Notes: generated from the sequence alone by a model not told the origin. A stretch of 64,000 nt of DNA from Pseudomonas sp. PB101 (GCF_009764265.1 NZ_RWIR01000018.1:1-64000), one strand, 5' to 3'; shown: positions 37,262 to 51,730, counted from the stretch's first letter. Numbers and translations: made by a program.

Positions 37262-39559
37262 TCAGAGATTCTCGTAGCGGTTCATGTCCAGCACGCCCTC
37301 TTCCACCGGATCGTTTTCCTGGATGTAGCGACTCATGTCATGAAAATAAACCCAGAATTGCGGATGACTGCGGCGGATCCCCCAACGTTCGACGATTTTC
37401 TCGAAGCTGGCGCTGTCCCTGGCATTTTCCATCGCATCCACAAACGCCGGCACCTGCCCGGCCGGGATGTTGAACATGAAGTTCGGGTAACTGCTGAGTA
37501 CGCCCGGGAAAATCGTCAGGGTGTCGAGCCCCGGTTGATAGCGCAACGATTCACCGAGCAGGAACGCCACGTTGCTGTGGGCACGATTGCGCAGCAGGCT
37601 ATAGACCTCGCGCTTGCCGCTGGCGGTTTCGATGCGCAACAGGGTCGCTTCCGGCAGTTGGTCGATGACTTTAAGCCCCGCCGCCGGGCGTGAGGTCAGG
37701 CGACTCAGCGCCTGCTCGGCACTTTGCAGGTCCGGATCGATGTTCGGCCGCGAGCAGTAGGCGCCGTCGCAGCGGTTGATCGGGTCGGGCCTGGCATTGA
37801 GGTCGCCATAGCGGGCCAGCAACTGCATGGCAAAGTCGCGCTTGGGGTCTTGCGGGTCCAGCTTCAGTGCAGTTGGCTTGTCATCGTCGATGGACTCGTA
37901 GTCCAGCCACATCTTGAATTTGCCACTGTTCTGATACCAGTCGTCGAGGTAGCCGTCCCGGGAGTCGGCGGGCATCAGGCGCAGGAAGTTCTGCTCGGCA
38001 CCGTTGCGGATCAGGTCGAAATACAGGCGCGTCTGGGCCTGATGGGATACGTTGCCGAACACATCGAAGTTCACCGCCAGTTGATAGTAGGTGCGTTCCA
38101 GCAGCGGATAGTCGAACAGCCACATCGTCTGCGGCACGTCGCCGATCAGGCCCTTGGTCACCGAAGCGCTGTCGAAATGGCGGAAGATGCTCAGCAGCGC
38201 GTTATCGTTGCCGGCCCACAGGCTCGACCAACTCGGTGCTGGCTCGTCGGCGTAGCTGTCGCGGCGCAGGGCCTCGTATTCGTTGCGTTTGTCGCGGTAG
38301 TCGTGCCACAGGCTCAGGACGCTGCCGACATCATCATTCTGCCCCGGCATCGCCAGCAACGGCGTGGCTTGCCCGCGATAGTTCGGGTCGGTGACGTATA
38401 GGTCGTGTTCAGGCGCCTGGAACAGCGCCCAGAAGTTGTCGCGAATCACATCCGTGGCGATCTGCCCGCGGCACACCGGGCCGCGGATAAATGTGCGCAC
38501 AAAGTACTCGGCGTTATCGAGCATGAACTGATAACGCGCCTGCGCCGGAATCGCTTCGAAAGTGGCAAACGGGTTGGCCCGGCTCTGCGGCCCGTAGCCC
38601 GGCAAGGCATCGACCTGCCAGTTACCGCTGTAGAACAGCGATTTGACCCGCGCCATCTTCGCCGTACTCAGTGGGTAGCTGATGTGGGTCTTGTGCACGA
38701 TCACGCCCTGCACCGGCCACAGGCGGTAGTAGAACTGCGTGCCCGGGTCATCGTTGGGGCGACGGCTATTGATCAGGTCGATCGGCTGGCCGGTGGGCGT
38801 GCGCGAACGCACCCACTGGAAGAAATGCCCGGGCTCGCCATCCTTGAAGTAGTGATGGGCGAGGAACCAGTGCTCATACAGCCAGCGCCCCACCAGACTT
38901 TCACGGGCGCCCGGTGAATTGAGCAGGTTTTCCCACTGCACCACCTCCAGGGCCTCCCTGGCGCTGGGCGCCATCGCTTGCCGATCAATCGGCGCCCCTG
39001 CCGCCAGCCAGCGTTGCAGCGTCTGGTACTGCTGGTCGGTCAGGCCGGTCACCGCCAGCGGCATGCCCTCCTTCGGGTGCGCAGCGGCATAGGCGCCGAA
39101 CTCCGCAGGCATGGCACACATGTTTTCCCGGTTCAGGCCCAGGACGATGTCTTGCGGCAACTTCGCATTGGGTTGCAATGGGGTGTTGTGGCCCAACTCC
39201 AGCATCCGCGCCATCAATGCGGCCTGGCTGCCCTGGGCATCGAGCACCGAATAGAAGCCCTTCTGCTGCCAGGCGGCTTTGCCGGAGGCGTCCAGAAACA
39301 GCCGCGTCGGCGCCACCGCTTTAGTGCGGTCGCCGTCATACACCGGGACTTTCGTCGCGCCCCGTGCAGCGCCCTCGCCGCTGCCCAGATTGAGCTGACA
39401 GGCGGCGTCGTTGCAGGCGTGGCAGGCCACGCACTTTTCAGTGAAGATCGGTTGAATGTCGCGGCTGTAGGAAATGGCAGAAGAAATCGCCGGGCTTTGC
39501 GCCGCAGCGCCCCAGCTAAAAAACAGCATCAATGTGCCGATGACGAAGCGATACGACAT
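37262..39559 (-). CDS. cti: Fatty acid cis/trans isomerase
   Basis: A 765-residue periplasmic hemoprotein that converts cis to trans unsaturated phospholipid acyl chains, a Pseudomonas and Vibrio response to solvent and heat stress. A signal peptide (about 1-21) is followed by the cytochrome-c heme site CVACH (43-47). The rest has the family's long domain with LISRR-type and YHDMSRYIQEND segments near the C-terminus. It diverges from metH. Confidence 0.96.
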   Translation of the reverse strand: MSYRFVIGTLMLFFSWGAAAQSPAISSAISYSRDIQPIFTEKCVACHACNDAACQLNLGSGEGAARGATKVPVYDGDRTKAVAPTRLFLDASGKAAWQQKGFYSVLDAQGSQAALMARMLELGHNTPLQPNAKLPQDIVLGLNRENMCAMPAEFGAYAAAHPKEGMPLAVTGLTDQQYQTLQRWLAAGAPIDRQAMAPSAREALEVVQWENLLNSPGARESLVGRWLYEHWFLAHHYFKDGEPGHFFQWVRSRTPTGQPIDLINSRRPNDDPGTQFYYRLWPVQGVIVHKTHISYPLSTAKMARVKSLFYSGNWQVDALPGYGPQSRANPFATFEAIPAQARYQFMLDNAEYFVRTFIRGPVCRGQIATDVIRDNFWALFQAPEHDLYVTDPNYRGQATPLLAMPGQNDDVGSVLSLWHDYRDKRNEYEALRRDSYADEPAPSWSSLWAGNDNALLSIFRHFDSASVTKGLIGDVPQTMWLFDYPLLERTYYQLAVNFDVFGNVSHQAQTRLYFDLIRNGAEQNFLRLMPADSRDGYLDDWYQNSGKFKMWLDYESIDDDKPTALKLDPQDPKRDFAMQLLARYGDLNARPDPINRCDGAYCSRPNIDPDLQSAEQALSRLTSRPAAGLKVIDQLPEATLLRIETASGKREVYSLLRNRAHSNVAFLLGESLRYQPGLDTLTIFPGVLSSYPNFMFNIPAGQVPAFVDAMENARDSASFEKIVERWGIRRSHPQFWVYFHDMSRYIQENDPVEEGVLDMNRYENL

Positions 39560-39715
39560 GTCCCTGGTCCTGAATCCTGAAAAAACGCCGCGATTCTACC
39601 GGTCTGTCACCCCTGCCAACATGAACGATATTCATGCAAATTCGAGTCATGCTCTAAAAGCGCACAGGTTTGCTATCATCCCGGCCCTTCGTCATGGTCT
39701 TACCGAGTAGTCCAA

Positions 39716-43426
<3,711 letters not shown>

Positions 43427-43433
43427 GTGCCCC

Positions 43434-43534
43434 CTTGTAGGAGCGAGCTCGCGATGGACTCAAGAGCGCTGTGTTTATCCAGTAAACACGCGTTATCGTT
43501 AACGACCATCGCGAGCAAGCTCGCTCCTACAGGG
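43434..43534. repeat. Extended REP pair (composite, with CGCGTTATC block)
   Basis: Left copy TAGGAGCGAGCTCGCGATGG is shortened in its centre (missing a CTTG-like block); right copy ATCGCGAGCAAGCTCGCTCC is complete. Between them CGCGTTATCGTTAACGACC matches, with one change, the block next to the REP at 6034-6139. Confidence 0.8.
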
Positions 43535-43542
43535 AGAATGAA

Positions 43543-46500
43543 TCAGCCGTTTGAGGCGAGCTCCGCGACCTCTTTTCGAGACAACTCGATCATCTTCGCA
43601 TTGCGTGCCGCCGCCTGATCGAAAAGCACGCTCAGGAACGCAGGGTCGTCAGCGTTGCCAACCTCATCGGTGTCCATCTCCTGGACATCCATCTCATCGA
43701 GTGCCCTGAAGTCTTCAGGGTATTTCTCCTTGAGATAGCTCACCCAGTAGTCACGCTGAATCAGGTCTTCAAAAAAACCGTCGGAGCGCTCTGCATTGCC
43801 GATCTCGATGCGCGCCTGCGCCAGTTGCCCGGGTGTGACGCCCGAGGCGTAGGTCATGTGCCTGGGTTGCCCTGGCAGGCTCAGGCCATCAGGCCAGCCA
43901 TCGGTAAGGCCGATTCGATAACCCAGCCGCACTTCGGCTTCATCATGACCGGCACGCGCGGCGGTTTTTGTCGCCAGCTCGTCGACCTTGTCCAGCCGGA
44001 ACAACTGCCGGGACAACCTCAATAGCGCATCACCCTTTTCACTCAGGCGTCCGACGGGAATGTCGAGCAAGGCATTGTGGGTGAACACTTTGCTTTCCAG
44101 CCCGCTGAACGTCAGGATCCGGCCATCGACACAGGTGCCATGGGTAGCGGAACCGGCGAACAGCACCTCGCGAAGTTCGCTGTTGCTCGCGGCGGCGTCC
44201 ATGACTGTCCACACTCGCCGGGTCAGATCGGCTTTCGCCACCCTGAACTCCTGCGTGTCCTGCAATCGCGCAATCAAATGGAAGAACGCCGCGTTGTCCG
44301 GCTCCGCCGCCAGTTGATTCCAGGTCTCTTTTTTACCGGCCAACTCCTCAGCCGGAGCATTGGCCAGCCAGGGCTCCCTTTGAGCGGAATCAGGCTCGGT
44401 TTCAGAGAGTTCCTCATCAGTCTCAATGCTGTCGATGCTTGCTTCGTCAAAGCCATGCGCATCATCAATCAGATCATCAAGATCACTGCGCGAGAATCCC
44501 AGCACGGTGTCGTGCAGTCCCTCTTCGCGATAGGTCCTCAATCGCTCCAGGCTTTCCAGCGACAGGTTGTAGTTGTCGCTCATGTCCGTACCGCTCAGCA
44601 GAACCTCGTGGCTGCCATCCAGAACGTCCTCGGGAACCGACGTGATGTCGTTGCCACTGAGGTTCAGCGATCTCAGGCGATTGGCAGTCGCCACGCCGTC
44701 CGGCCATTCGGTCAGATTGTTGTTGCGCAGATCAAGCGTCTCCAAAGCGTCGAAATCACCGACGTCAAAAGCATCCAGCTCGTTGTAACTCAGGTCCAGC
44801 GATTGCAGCCGTTGCAGATTGCTCAACTTTGCGTACAAGCCCTCGGTATCGCTGATACGGTTCGATGAGATTTCCAGGCGCTCGAGCTTTTCCATGTGTT
44901 GAACCGGGTCGGGTACAACCTCCAGCCCATTGCCATTGAGTTCAAGTGCCTTCAGTTGAGTGAATGCCTTGAGGAACCCGTCGGAGCCTTGAGCGGTCAG
45001 TTTTACGCTCGTCAGGTTCAAGCTGCCCACATGCTCGAACATGACCGGCAGCTCCGGCAGATCGCCCAGTTGCAGACCATTGAGATCCAACACGGCGTGC
45101 GCATCACCCGGCGCGCCGCCCAGACCTTCACGCCAGCATTCAAGGATTCGCAAGGCACCCAGCCTGCGGGTGCTCGAGGACGTCATCCAACCCGGGCCCT
45201 GTGTCCCGCGCGTAAACAGCCAACCATTCAAACGACGGGTGAGCACCTCATAAGCTTGCTCCCATTCGGCTATTCGCTCACCGATTTGCACCTGCGTTGC
45301 CCCGCTCTCGCGCATCTGTTCGATCACTTGCAAGGCGTCATCATCGGTGAGATTCGGTTTTAGTCGTTGCAGGCGTTTTCCCAACGCCGCAGGCCCTTCT
45401 CCCACCGGAACTTCTGTCAGCGCCAGCAAATGACCTGCGATCGACTCCCCGCTCTCCGACGGCGGGAAAATCGTTGGCACCTCCTCCAGGTCAAACCGTT
45501 TCAGGGTCCCGACTGGCAAGCATTTGCCCATTTCCACTCGCTGCCGGGCCAGATCGAGTTCTGCGATGGACTCCGGGGTCAAGGGAGTGCCGGTCAGGTT
45601 GGTTTTGAGCAGCATGTCATCCGCAAGCGGCGTCGGCAGCGCGCTGACTTGACTGTCACGCAAATCGAGCCAGTTCAGCTCTGGCAAGTCCTGCAACCCT
45701 GCTGGCCACTCCTGCAGGTCCGTGCCGCGCAGATTCAAGGCCTTGAGACGAGTCAACGCACTCACGTCCAGCGAGTGCAGCGGGTTGTTGCTCAGGTCCA
45801 GGTATTCGAGACTCTGCAGCCCCTCGAAACGTTGTGGTTCGGTTGAACCGGCACCCATGCGGTTGCCCGATAGATCCAGATAAGTCAGTTTGCCAAGTTC
45901 GCCAGGCGCAATCGGCACCTCAGTCAAACCGGTACCGGGCAAGCCGAGCCTCTGCAGTTCGGTAAAACCACCGACAAAGCGGCGAATCTGTTCCGCAGGC
46001 GCTTGAGTACCCCTCAAGTTCAATGTCTGCACATGCGAGAACTCACTGGCCGGTAGCACTGGAAGTTCACTCAGTTGCAGATTCGGCACCTCGAGCACCG
46101 AGGCATCGGCCGTAGAGCCATAACGTTTGAAGGCACCATGACGCCAGCTGACTCTCAGGGAATGGCCCAACCACTCCCGCGCCATCGTCTCTTCGATGGC
46201 TACTGGCGTCGCTTTCGAGTGGTACCAGTCATTGAGTTGCCGGTCGAGTGTTCGGTAGCCATCGCCCAAAGCCTCCAGGGCCTCGAACCTTGCTTCGGCG
46301 CCCGGCCATTGCTCGGTAAACTGACTGAATATCACCTCGACCGAGTCGTACATGCCTTCGCCAAGACGCCTTAACTCCCCCTTGCTGTAGTCCTTGACCA
46401 TTTCCTGCAGATCAACCAGGTGTTCAGGATGGTGCTTGACGTAGTCATACGCTGGCTTGAAGTTTTCCCGCAGGAAGTTCGACCAGTCCAGCGACAGCCC

Positions 46501-49500
46501 GGACCAAAGTTTTTCATGCCCTTGGAAAACACCGTCGGGCAATGTCCTGATACCGGTCCCCCTGAGGTTCAAACGCTCAAGGCGTGGCAGCTCGAGAACC
46601 CCTGCAGGCCATTCAAACATCGAGGGAGCAAGGACTTCCAGGCTGCGCAGTTTGCGCAGTCCGCGGACATCCAGAGCAAGCGATGCGTAACTGGAGGAAG
46701 AGACACTGAGATCCTCGAGCGCCACCAAAGCGTTTAACCTCGACGGCATGTCCACGGCGTATGGCGTGGCGCAATAAAGGCTCAGGTCAGTCAGCTCGCG
46801 CATACCGCTCAATGTGGCAGGTACGTTGCTGAACTCATCCCCCGTGGCATTTATTCGCAGCCTTTTCAGCCTGGGGAAACTCGCCAAAAGGGCATCGACA
46901 TTGGCGTCAGTGATGCACCGGCCGCGAACATACAAATCACGCACATGGGAGAAATCCGCCGACAATGGCGGTATCGGGTCGTCACAGACCAGATCCAGCA
47001 ACCTGTACATGGGGTGACTGTCAGCCAACGGTGAGTTGCGCCAGCTTTGCTTGATGTTGTGCGCAACCGAGGCCTTGCTGCCGAGCATGGATTGCAAAAT
47101 GGATTCCGGCACAGGCTCGCCAACCCATTGATCGAGCGTCGATTCCAGTACTTCCCACTGACGCATGCGCTCCTGCATGAGGCTATAGACATGTGCTTCA
47201 GTCTTGCCCGCGCGCAATTGCGCCAGGATAAATCCATTGGCCTGCTGATCGCTGAGCCCGGGATGCACATCCTGCACGCGGGCCACCAGCGAAGGATTGA
47301 ACCCTTGGCCGCGACCGCTGGCGTAGTACCCCACCCGGCGCTCGGAGACGCGTACAGGTGGCTTGAACGATTGGCGGCGACCCGCTCGTTTCGCCAGCTG
47401 CTGCGACAACTCCAGTCGATGCTCGATGGCAGAGTCGATGACCGCCTGGCGCAGACCGGCACTCTGACTGACATGTGGAACGCCCAGTGCCTGGCGGGAT
47501 TCATCCGGCAAGGCATGCATGATCGAGGCGAAAAAATTGTCGCCACTGGCGGGCACGCCATTGAGCGTTTCTCCCCGTTCATCAAAGGCCTGAAAAGAAG
47601 GCCCCTGTTTCACCACATACTTGCGACGGCCTGCCGATTCATTGCCGATGCCATCGATGAGCGGGCCGTTGATGTGTCCGTCGCGTACCTCCAGGCGTAC
47701 TTCGCCGGACCAGCCAGGCAGTTTTTCCAGCGCATGCAACGCGAGCCATCGGCTGTGTGCCGAGGCCATGTCCTCCCTGTACAAGCCGGCGAAAGCCCTG
47801 GCCTGATGCCCTTGCTGCGTATACCAACGCGCCTCCTCGAGCATCTTCAACGGTATCCGGGCGGATGCTTTCAGGCGGTTGAGCTCTTCGGCATTGGCAT
47901 CCAGCAGGATCCTGCGGGCGGCGGACTCACTCAGTCCCGGGCTGGCACGCTGCAATTTTTCGATCAGTGGCCCGCTGCTGCCAGGATCGGCTTCGAACAA
48001 GCGCAAGGCGTCCGCCAGTTCCGGTGGCGGCGGCAAATGATCCATGTGCATCTTGCGCAAGGCGCTGTCGTCCACATCACAGGCCTGCGCGATGTCGAGC
48101 AGTTGCTCATCGGAAAATGCTTCGGCGATAGGGCCCATGCGCCGCAGCAGGGTCAGACGATCCCACGCCAGCGGTCGCTCCAGCGAATGGCGCCAGGCAC
48201 CCTGCCCGTTGTGTTCGAGTATGGGTTGCCAGGCCTGAGTATCGCTCGGATGCTGGATGCGCCACTTGTTCAGTTCAGAGTCGAAGCGTGTTTCATAGAC
48301 CTTGCCGCTCTGCCGGATCCAGGTTTTGCCGTTTACCCGGTGCAGTCCCAGCGCATCAGGCACTGAGTTGCGATCGAGCATGACATTGCCTTCATAGGCG
48401 CTCAGGTCAGGTTTCCACAATCGGGTTTCGCCGTCGGCACACTTGACCGGGGCCAGGCGCTCGACCACCGGCTCGGGCGTCACCGGCGCCAACCTGGCCA
48501 CCCCTTTGCCAACCCCCGCCATCACCGCGATCAGCGCCAGGTTCTCGGCCACATCGATCAGGTGCGCCTTGGCTGCATTGCGATCGCCCTCACTCCACTC
48601 GATCACGCCCTCGAAAGACTCATACAGGAGTTGACCGGCCATGACCGTCAGCATGATCTCTCCCAGTACCGGCACGAACATCGACACCATGTTCAGCCCC
48701 AACATGCCGACTTCCAGCAGATGGTTGAGCTTTTCGGCCCGAGCTTTCGCATCGACATCAGCCGTGGGGACCGCATGGCTGCGGGCATCGGCGATCGCCT
48801 TGGCGCGGTTTTGTTCGTAGAGGTAGGTCCACAGGTCAGTGTTGGCGGACCAGATGCCGTCGACGCCTTCGCGAATGATCCCGAAAGGATTGAGGTAGGG
48901 ATCCTCGACCGGTTCGCGCTTGCCAGCACGCTCTGGCGGCAATTCCTTGATCCGCACAACGCTGGATAATGGCGGAAGGAATTGCGCGACTTTCACCCAG
49001 ATCGAATGCAAGGGATCGGCAGGCGCATCCGCGGCTATTCGGGTGAACTGACTGAAGTAGTAAGGACGATCGGCGTAAGCAACGAACTGACTGAAAAAAC
49101 GCTGGTGAGCCGTCGGGCCACCAGCGCCGGGCTGCGTTGTGCCCCGGTCCGTGAACTGGCGTTTGAATTCCTCACTCAACTGCCCGGAGGTATAGCGTTT
49201 GAGCGGATGCTCGGGATCATGGGGAATGTAAACGATGAAGTCGCTGGTGTAGCGATACTGCTCGCTGATACTGAACACGACGCAACCGGTCATCCTGCGC
49301 TTCATCACACTCAGGTCGCGAAACCACACGGGCGTGTTACCGACTCGGGGATGGATCTCGCCTTCAACGACCGAGAGGATCATTGTGTAATCTTCAGGCT
49401 CGATATCCTTCTTCAGCAGGGCCATTTCGGCAGCGGCCCGCAATGCCGCTTTCTGGCTGGTGATGAATTGCTCGCGCAGCGCCGTTTCCTGGTGCGTATC

Positions 49501-50136
49501 GGCTGGCTGAAAGAAAGCCTCGATACAGGCCTGATATTGGGCACCGATATCCAGCTCGCGACACAGAGACAGGAACTGACTGACGGTCATGGCGAGGGTC
49601 GCGACCTCGTAGGTGCCGGGCGTGGACGTCTCGACCAGGAAACCCGACTTGCGATGGAAGGCCCCCTCCTCGCACTCGGCAGCTTCGAAGTTATGCAGCG
49701 CCGCCTGTAGCAACGACAGCTTCATGACCTCGAACGATGCCACTTCGATGTCAAGATCGCCGATCTCCAGCGGCCGCCTGAGGCAGAGCAGGGTTTTGTT
49801 GACGTCCAATTCAATTGCGAACCGTTCCTTGAGGGCCTTGGCGAGCACCGGCGCGGCGAATGAGTCGATATCCGCGAGCGCGGACATCGTTTTGTCCAGC
49901 TTGGCTTGCGCAGTGACACTGGCAATGAAACTGTTCTTCAGTACTTGCTGTTGCTTGACGGAGGCGCGCTGAAACCAGTCCGCTGCAAGCGTGCCGGCGT
50001 CCTTTAACGCAGCCCGTCTTGGCGGCAGGGCGTTGATCAGCCAGGCGGGTGTTTTCTGCTCGAGAAGCTCGCCATGAATACTGCTTTGGCGCGCGATCCA
50101 ATGTTGACGGGGTAAAGACGGAGGATGGGTAGACAT
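43543..50136 (-). CDS. Giant LRR protein with DUF6543-type N-terminus and NEL-type ubiquitin-ligase C-terminus
   Basis: A 2197-residue protein. The N-terminal half (about 1-700) looks like the dermonecrotic-toxin-like DUF6543 region; a hydrophobic stretch near 490-560 (GMLGLNMVSMFVPVLGEIML) may insert in membranes. Leucine-rich repeats cluster near 1090-1220, 1390-1510 and 1705-1850. The C-terminus (about 1880-2197) contains THGTC2002VDGRIL followed by a VFTHNALL segment, matching the catalytic CxD motif of NEL E3 ligases such as IpaH and SspH. No secretion signal is visible. Likely an effector modifying host or neighbour proteins; delivery route unknown. The upstream 167 bp lack an obvious promoter. 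Confidence 0.82.
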   Translation of the reverse strand: MSTHPPSLPRQHWIARQSSIHGELLEQKTPAWLINALPPRRAALKDAGTLAADWFQRASVKQQQVLKNSFIASVTAQAKLDKTMSALADIDSFAAPVLAKALKERFAIELDVNKTLLCLRRPLEIGDLDIEVASFEVMKLSLLQAALHNFEAAECEEGAFHRKSGFLVETSTPGTYEVATLAMTVSQFLSLCRELDIGAQYQACIEAFFQPADTHQETALREQFITSQKAALRAAAEMALLKKDIEPEDYTMILSVVEGEIHPRVGNTPVWFRDLSVMKRRMTGCVVFSISEQYRYTSDFIVYIPHDPEHPLKRYTSGQLSEEFKRQFTDRGTTQPGAGGPTAHQRFFSQFVAYADRPYYFSQFTRIAADAPADPLHSIWVKVAQFLPPLSSVVRIKELPPERAGKREPVEDPYLNPFGIIREGVDGIWSANTDLWTYLYEQNRAKAIADARSHAVPTADVDAKARAEKLNHLLEVGMLGLNMVSMFVPVLGEIMLTVMAGQLLYESFEGVIEWSEGDRNAAKAHLIDVAENLALIAVMAGVGKGVARLAPVTPEPVVERLAPVKCADGETRLWKPDLSAYEGNVMLDRNSVPDALGLHRVNGKTWIRQSGKVYETRFDSELNKWRIQHPSDTQAWQPILEHNGQGAWRHSLERPLAWDRLTLLRRMGPIAEAFSDEQLLDIAQACDVDDSALRKMHMDHLPPPPELADALRLFEADPGSSGPLIEKLQRASPGLSESAARRILLDANAEELNRLKASARIPLKMLEEARWYTQQGHQARAFAGLYREDMASAHSRWLALHALEKLPGWSGEVRLEVRDGHINGPLIDGIGNESAGRRKYVVKQGPSFQAFDERGETLNGVPASGDNFFASIMHALPDESRQALGVPHVSQSAGLRQAVIDSAIEHRLELSQQLAKRAGRRQSFKPPVRVSERRVGYYASGRGQGFNPSLVARVQDVHPGLSDQQANGFILAQLRAGKTEAHVYSLMQERMRQWEVLESTLDQWVGEPVPESILQSMLGSKASVAHNIKQSWRNSPLADSHPMYRLLDLVCDDPIPPLSADFSHVRDLYVRGRCITDANVDALLASFPRLKRLRINATGDEFSNVPATLSGMRELTDLSLYCATPYAVDMPSRLNALVALEDLSVSSSSYASLALDVRGLRKLRSLEVLAPSMFEWPAGVLELPRLERLNLRGTGIRTLPDGVFQGHEKLWSGLSLDWSNFLRENFKPAYDYVKHHPEHLVDLQEMVKDYSKGELRRLGEGMYDSVEVIFSQFTEQWPGAEARFEALEALGDGYRTLDRQLNDWYHSKATPVAIEETMAREWLGHSLRVSWRHGAFKRYGSTADASVLEVPNLQLSELPVLPASEFSHVQTLNLRGTQAPAEQIRRFVGGFTELQRLGLPGTGLTEVPIAPGELGKLTYLDLSGNRMGAGSTEPQRFEGLQSLEYLDLSNNPLHSLDVSALTRLKALNLRGTDLQEWPAGLQDLPELNWLDLRDSQVSALPTPLADDMLLKTNLTGTPLTPESIAELDLARQRVEMGKCLPVGTLKRFDLEEVPTIFPPSESGESIAGHLLALTEVPVGEGPAALGKRLQRLKPNLTDDDALQVIEQMRESGATQVQIGERIAEWEQAYEVLTRRLNGWLFTRGTQGPGWMTSSSTRRLGALRILECWREGLGGAPGDAHAVLDLNGLQLGDLPELPVMFEHVGSLNLTSVKLTAQGSDGFLKAFTQLKALELNGNGLEVVPDPVQHMEKLERLEISSNRISDTEGLYAKLSNLQRLQSLDLSYNELDAFDVGDFDALETLDLRNNNLTEWPDGVATANRLRSLNLSGNDITSVPEDVLDGSHEVLLSGTDMSDNYNLSLESLERLRTYREEGLHDTVLGFSRSDLDDLIDDAHGFDEASIDSIETDEELSETEPDSAQREPWLANAPAEELAGKKETWNQLAAEPDNAAFFHLIARLQDTQEFRVAKADLTRRVWTVMDAAASNSELREVLFAGSATHGTCVDGRILTFSGLESKVFTHNALLDIPVGRLSEKGDALLRLSRQLFRLDKVDELATKTAARAGHDEAEVRLGYRIGLTDGWPDGLSLPGQPRHMTYASGVTPGQLAQARIEIGNAERSDGFFEDLIQRDYWVSYLKEKYPEDFRALDEMDVQEMDTDEVGNADDPAFLSVLFDQAAARNAKMIELSRKEVAELASNG

Positions 50137-50303
50137 GTTGACGTTCCTGAAAAGTGGAACGACAGAACATCATTTCAGGGAGCCCCGACTGAGGTAGATA
50201 GTTATTGCACCGGCGGATACTCATTTCCAAATGCGTCAGCCGGCTAAAATGCCAGCTGCGGTTTTGGCTATGCTCTGAAGACCTACTCAAAGGCGAGGGA
50301 TTT

Positions 50304-50522
50304 ATGGACGATCCAGTCGACAACAAGCCACCGACCTTCTGGCAGATGTTGCACAGTGTCATGGCGGCAGCGTTCGGAGTGCAGAGCGGGAAGAATCGGG
50401 CGCGTGATTTCACTCATGGCAAGCCGAGTCATTTCGTGATTCTGGGGATTGTGTTCACCGTGGTGTTTGCATTGGCGCTGTTCGGCATCGTCAAGCTGGT
50501 GCTGCTTATGGCCGGGGTTTGA
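50304..50522 (+). CDS. Small DUF2970 membrane protein
   Basis: A 72-residue protein starting MDDPVDNKPPTFWQML, with the conserved FGVQSGKNRARDF segment (about 25-37) and one C-terminal membrane helix (about 46-70). AGGCGAGGG lies just before the ATG at 50304. It matches the short DUF2970 family common in Pseudomonas; its role is unknown. It sits between the LRR gene and a convergent binding-protein gene. Confidence 0.88.
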   Translation: MDDPVDNKPPTFWQMLHSVMAAAFGVQSGKNRARDFTHGKPSHFVILGIVFTVVFALALFGIVKLVLLMAGV

Positions 50523-50528
50523 AGCGAC

Positions 50529-51614
50529 TCAATGCATCAGGGTTTGCAGGGTGAACGGATAACGATAGGAGGTCGGCCGACCCTTGGCGGACAGTTTGTG
50601 AAAGTCCACACCGAAGTCCTGCGCGGCGCCCATCGCCAGCAGCCGCTTGGCCTGTGTCCGGTTGATGAGCTGTAGCAGCGGAATCTGCCGGTCCCGGCCG
50701 CCGTACTGGCTGATGTCCACGCCTTCATCGTAATCATGCAATTGCACCAGCGCCCAGCCGCCCAGGCTGAAATGCCCGCCCAGCAACACGCTGAGGCGGC
50801 GGTCGAGCAGTGCCTGCAACGCCGCGGGTGAATTGTTGATCGCGCCGAACAACACGCCTTTGCCTGGCTCACCGCCGGCCTCGACATACGCCTGCATCAC
50901 ACCGAACACCATCTCGTCATTCGCGGCCCAGACCAGAGCCGTCTGCGGGTAGCGCTTGAACAACAGCCTGGCCTGCTCATAGGCGCGTTGCCGGGTCCAG
51001 CCGCCGTACACCAACTGCCGCAAACGCACTTCGGGATGCTCGGCCAGAGCACGCCGCATGCCTCTCTCGCGGTACTGCGCGGACGGGGTGATCTTCAAGC
51101 CGGAAAAGGCCAGCAGATCAATCGTCTGGCCAGGGGCTACCGGGCCGTGCTGGCGGATCAGGTCCTTGAGCATCAGGTAGCCGCCCTCCTCGTCATTGGG
51201 CACCAGGCTGCCGAGCAGGTCGGGGTATTTGTCGGGGCGTGCGCCGATGAGCTTCATCTGATCCGGGGTCAGGGCGTTGTTGACCATGAACAGCTTCACC
51301 CCGCTGCCTTTGGCCAGGCGCAGGATTTCGGGGGCGATGTATTGCTCGTTGACGAACACCAGGTAGTCGGGACGATGGTAGCCCTGAAGGGCTTCACGAG
51401 CCTGGTGGATGGTGTTTTCCGGGACGCGGTCGGAATACTGGATGCGCAGGTCCATCCCCAGGTCGGTCGCCGCGGCCTGCATGAACTGCGAGTAACTCGC
51501 CCAGAAAGCTTCCGTCGGGGTTCCAGGATTCAGGAACAGCACTGACGCCGCCTGGGCACAGGTTCCCACGACCATGCCCAGCGTCAGTGATACGCCATAC
51601 AGAAACTTCAACAT
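50529..51614 (-). CDS. Orphan periplasmic sugar-type ABC substrate-binding protein
   Basis: A 361-residue periplasmic binding protein of the ribose/LacI-like fold. The signal peptide (about 1-24) ends CAQAAS, the mature N-terminus is SVLFLNPGTPTEAFWAS, and later ALVWAANDEMVFGVMQA is typical of the hinge region. There are no permease or ATPase genes beside it, so it may work with a distant transporter or feed a sensor. Ligand unknown. Confidence 0.85.
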   Translation of the reverse strand: MLKFLYGVSLTLGMVVGTCAQAASVLFLNPGTPTEAFWASYSQFMQAAATDLGMDLRIQYSDRVPENTIHQAREALQGYHRPDYLVFVNEQYIAPEILRLAKGSGVKLFMVNNALTPDQMKLIGARPDKYPDLLGSLVPNDEEGGYLMLKDLIRQHGPVAPGQTIDLLAFSGLKITPSAQYRERGMRRALAEHPEVRLRQLVYGGWTRQRAYEQARLLFKRYPQTALVWAANDEMVFGVMQAYVEAGGEPGKGVLFGAINNSPAALQALLDRRLSVLLGGHFSLGGWALVQLHDYDEGVDISQYGGRDRQIPLLQLINRTQAKRLLAMGAAQDFGVDFHKLSAKGRPTSYRYPFTLQTLMH

Positions 51615-51730
51615 TGGTCGTCCGAGCCCCCGGAAATTCGCCGCGCATTATAGCCAGCGAACGTCCGTGAAACGGCGATTTTTCCGGTTTTTGTCGGACA
51701 ATCGTCGCAACCGGGCCCGGGCGCGGTCGT

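Noticed and set aside
39560..39715. Riboswitch (SAH or cobalamin) before metH
   Set aside because: The 156-bp gap lacks the conserved cores of either class.
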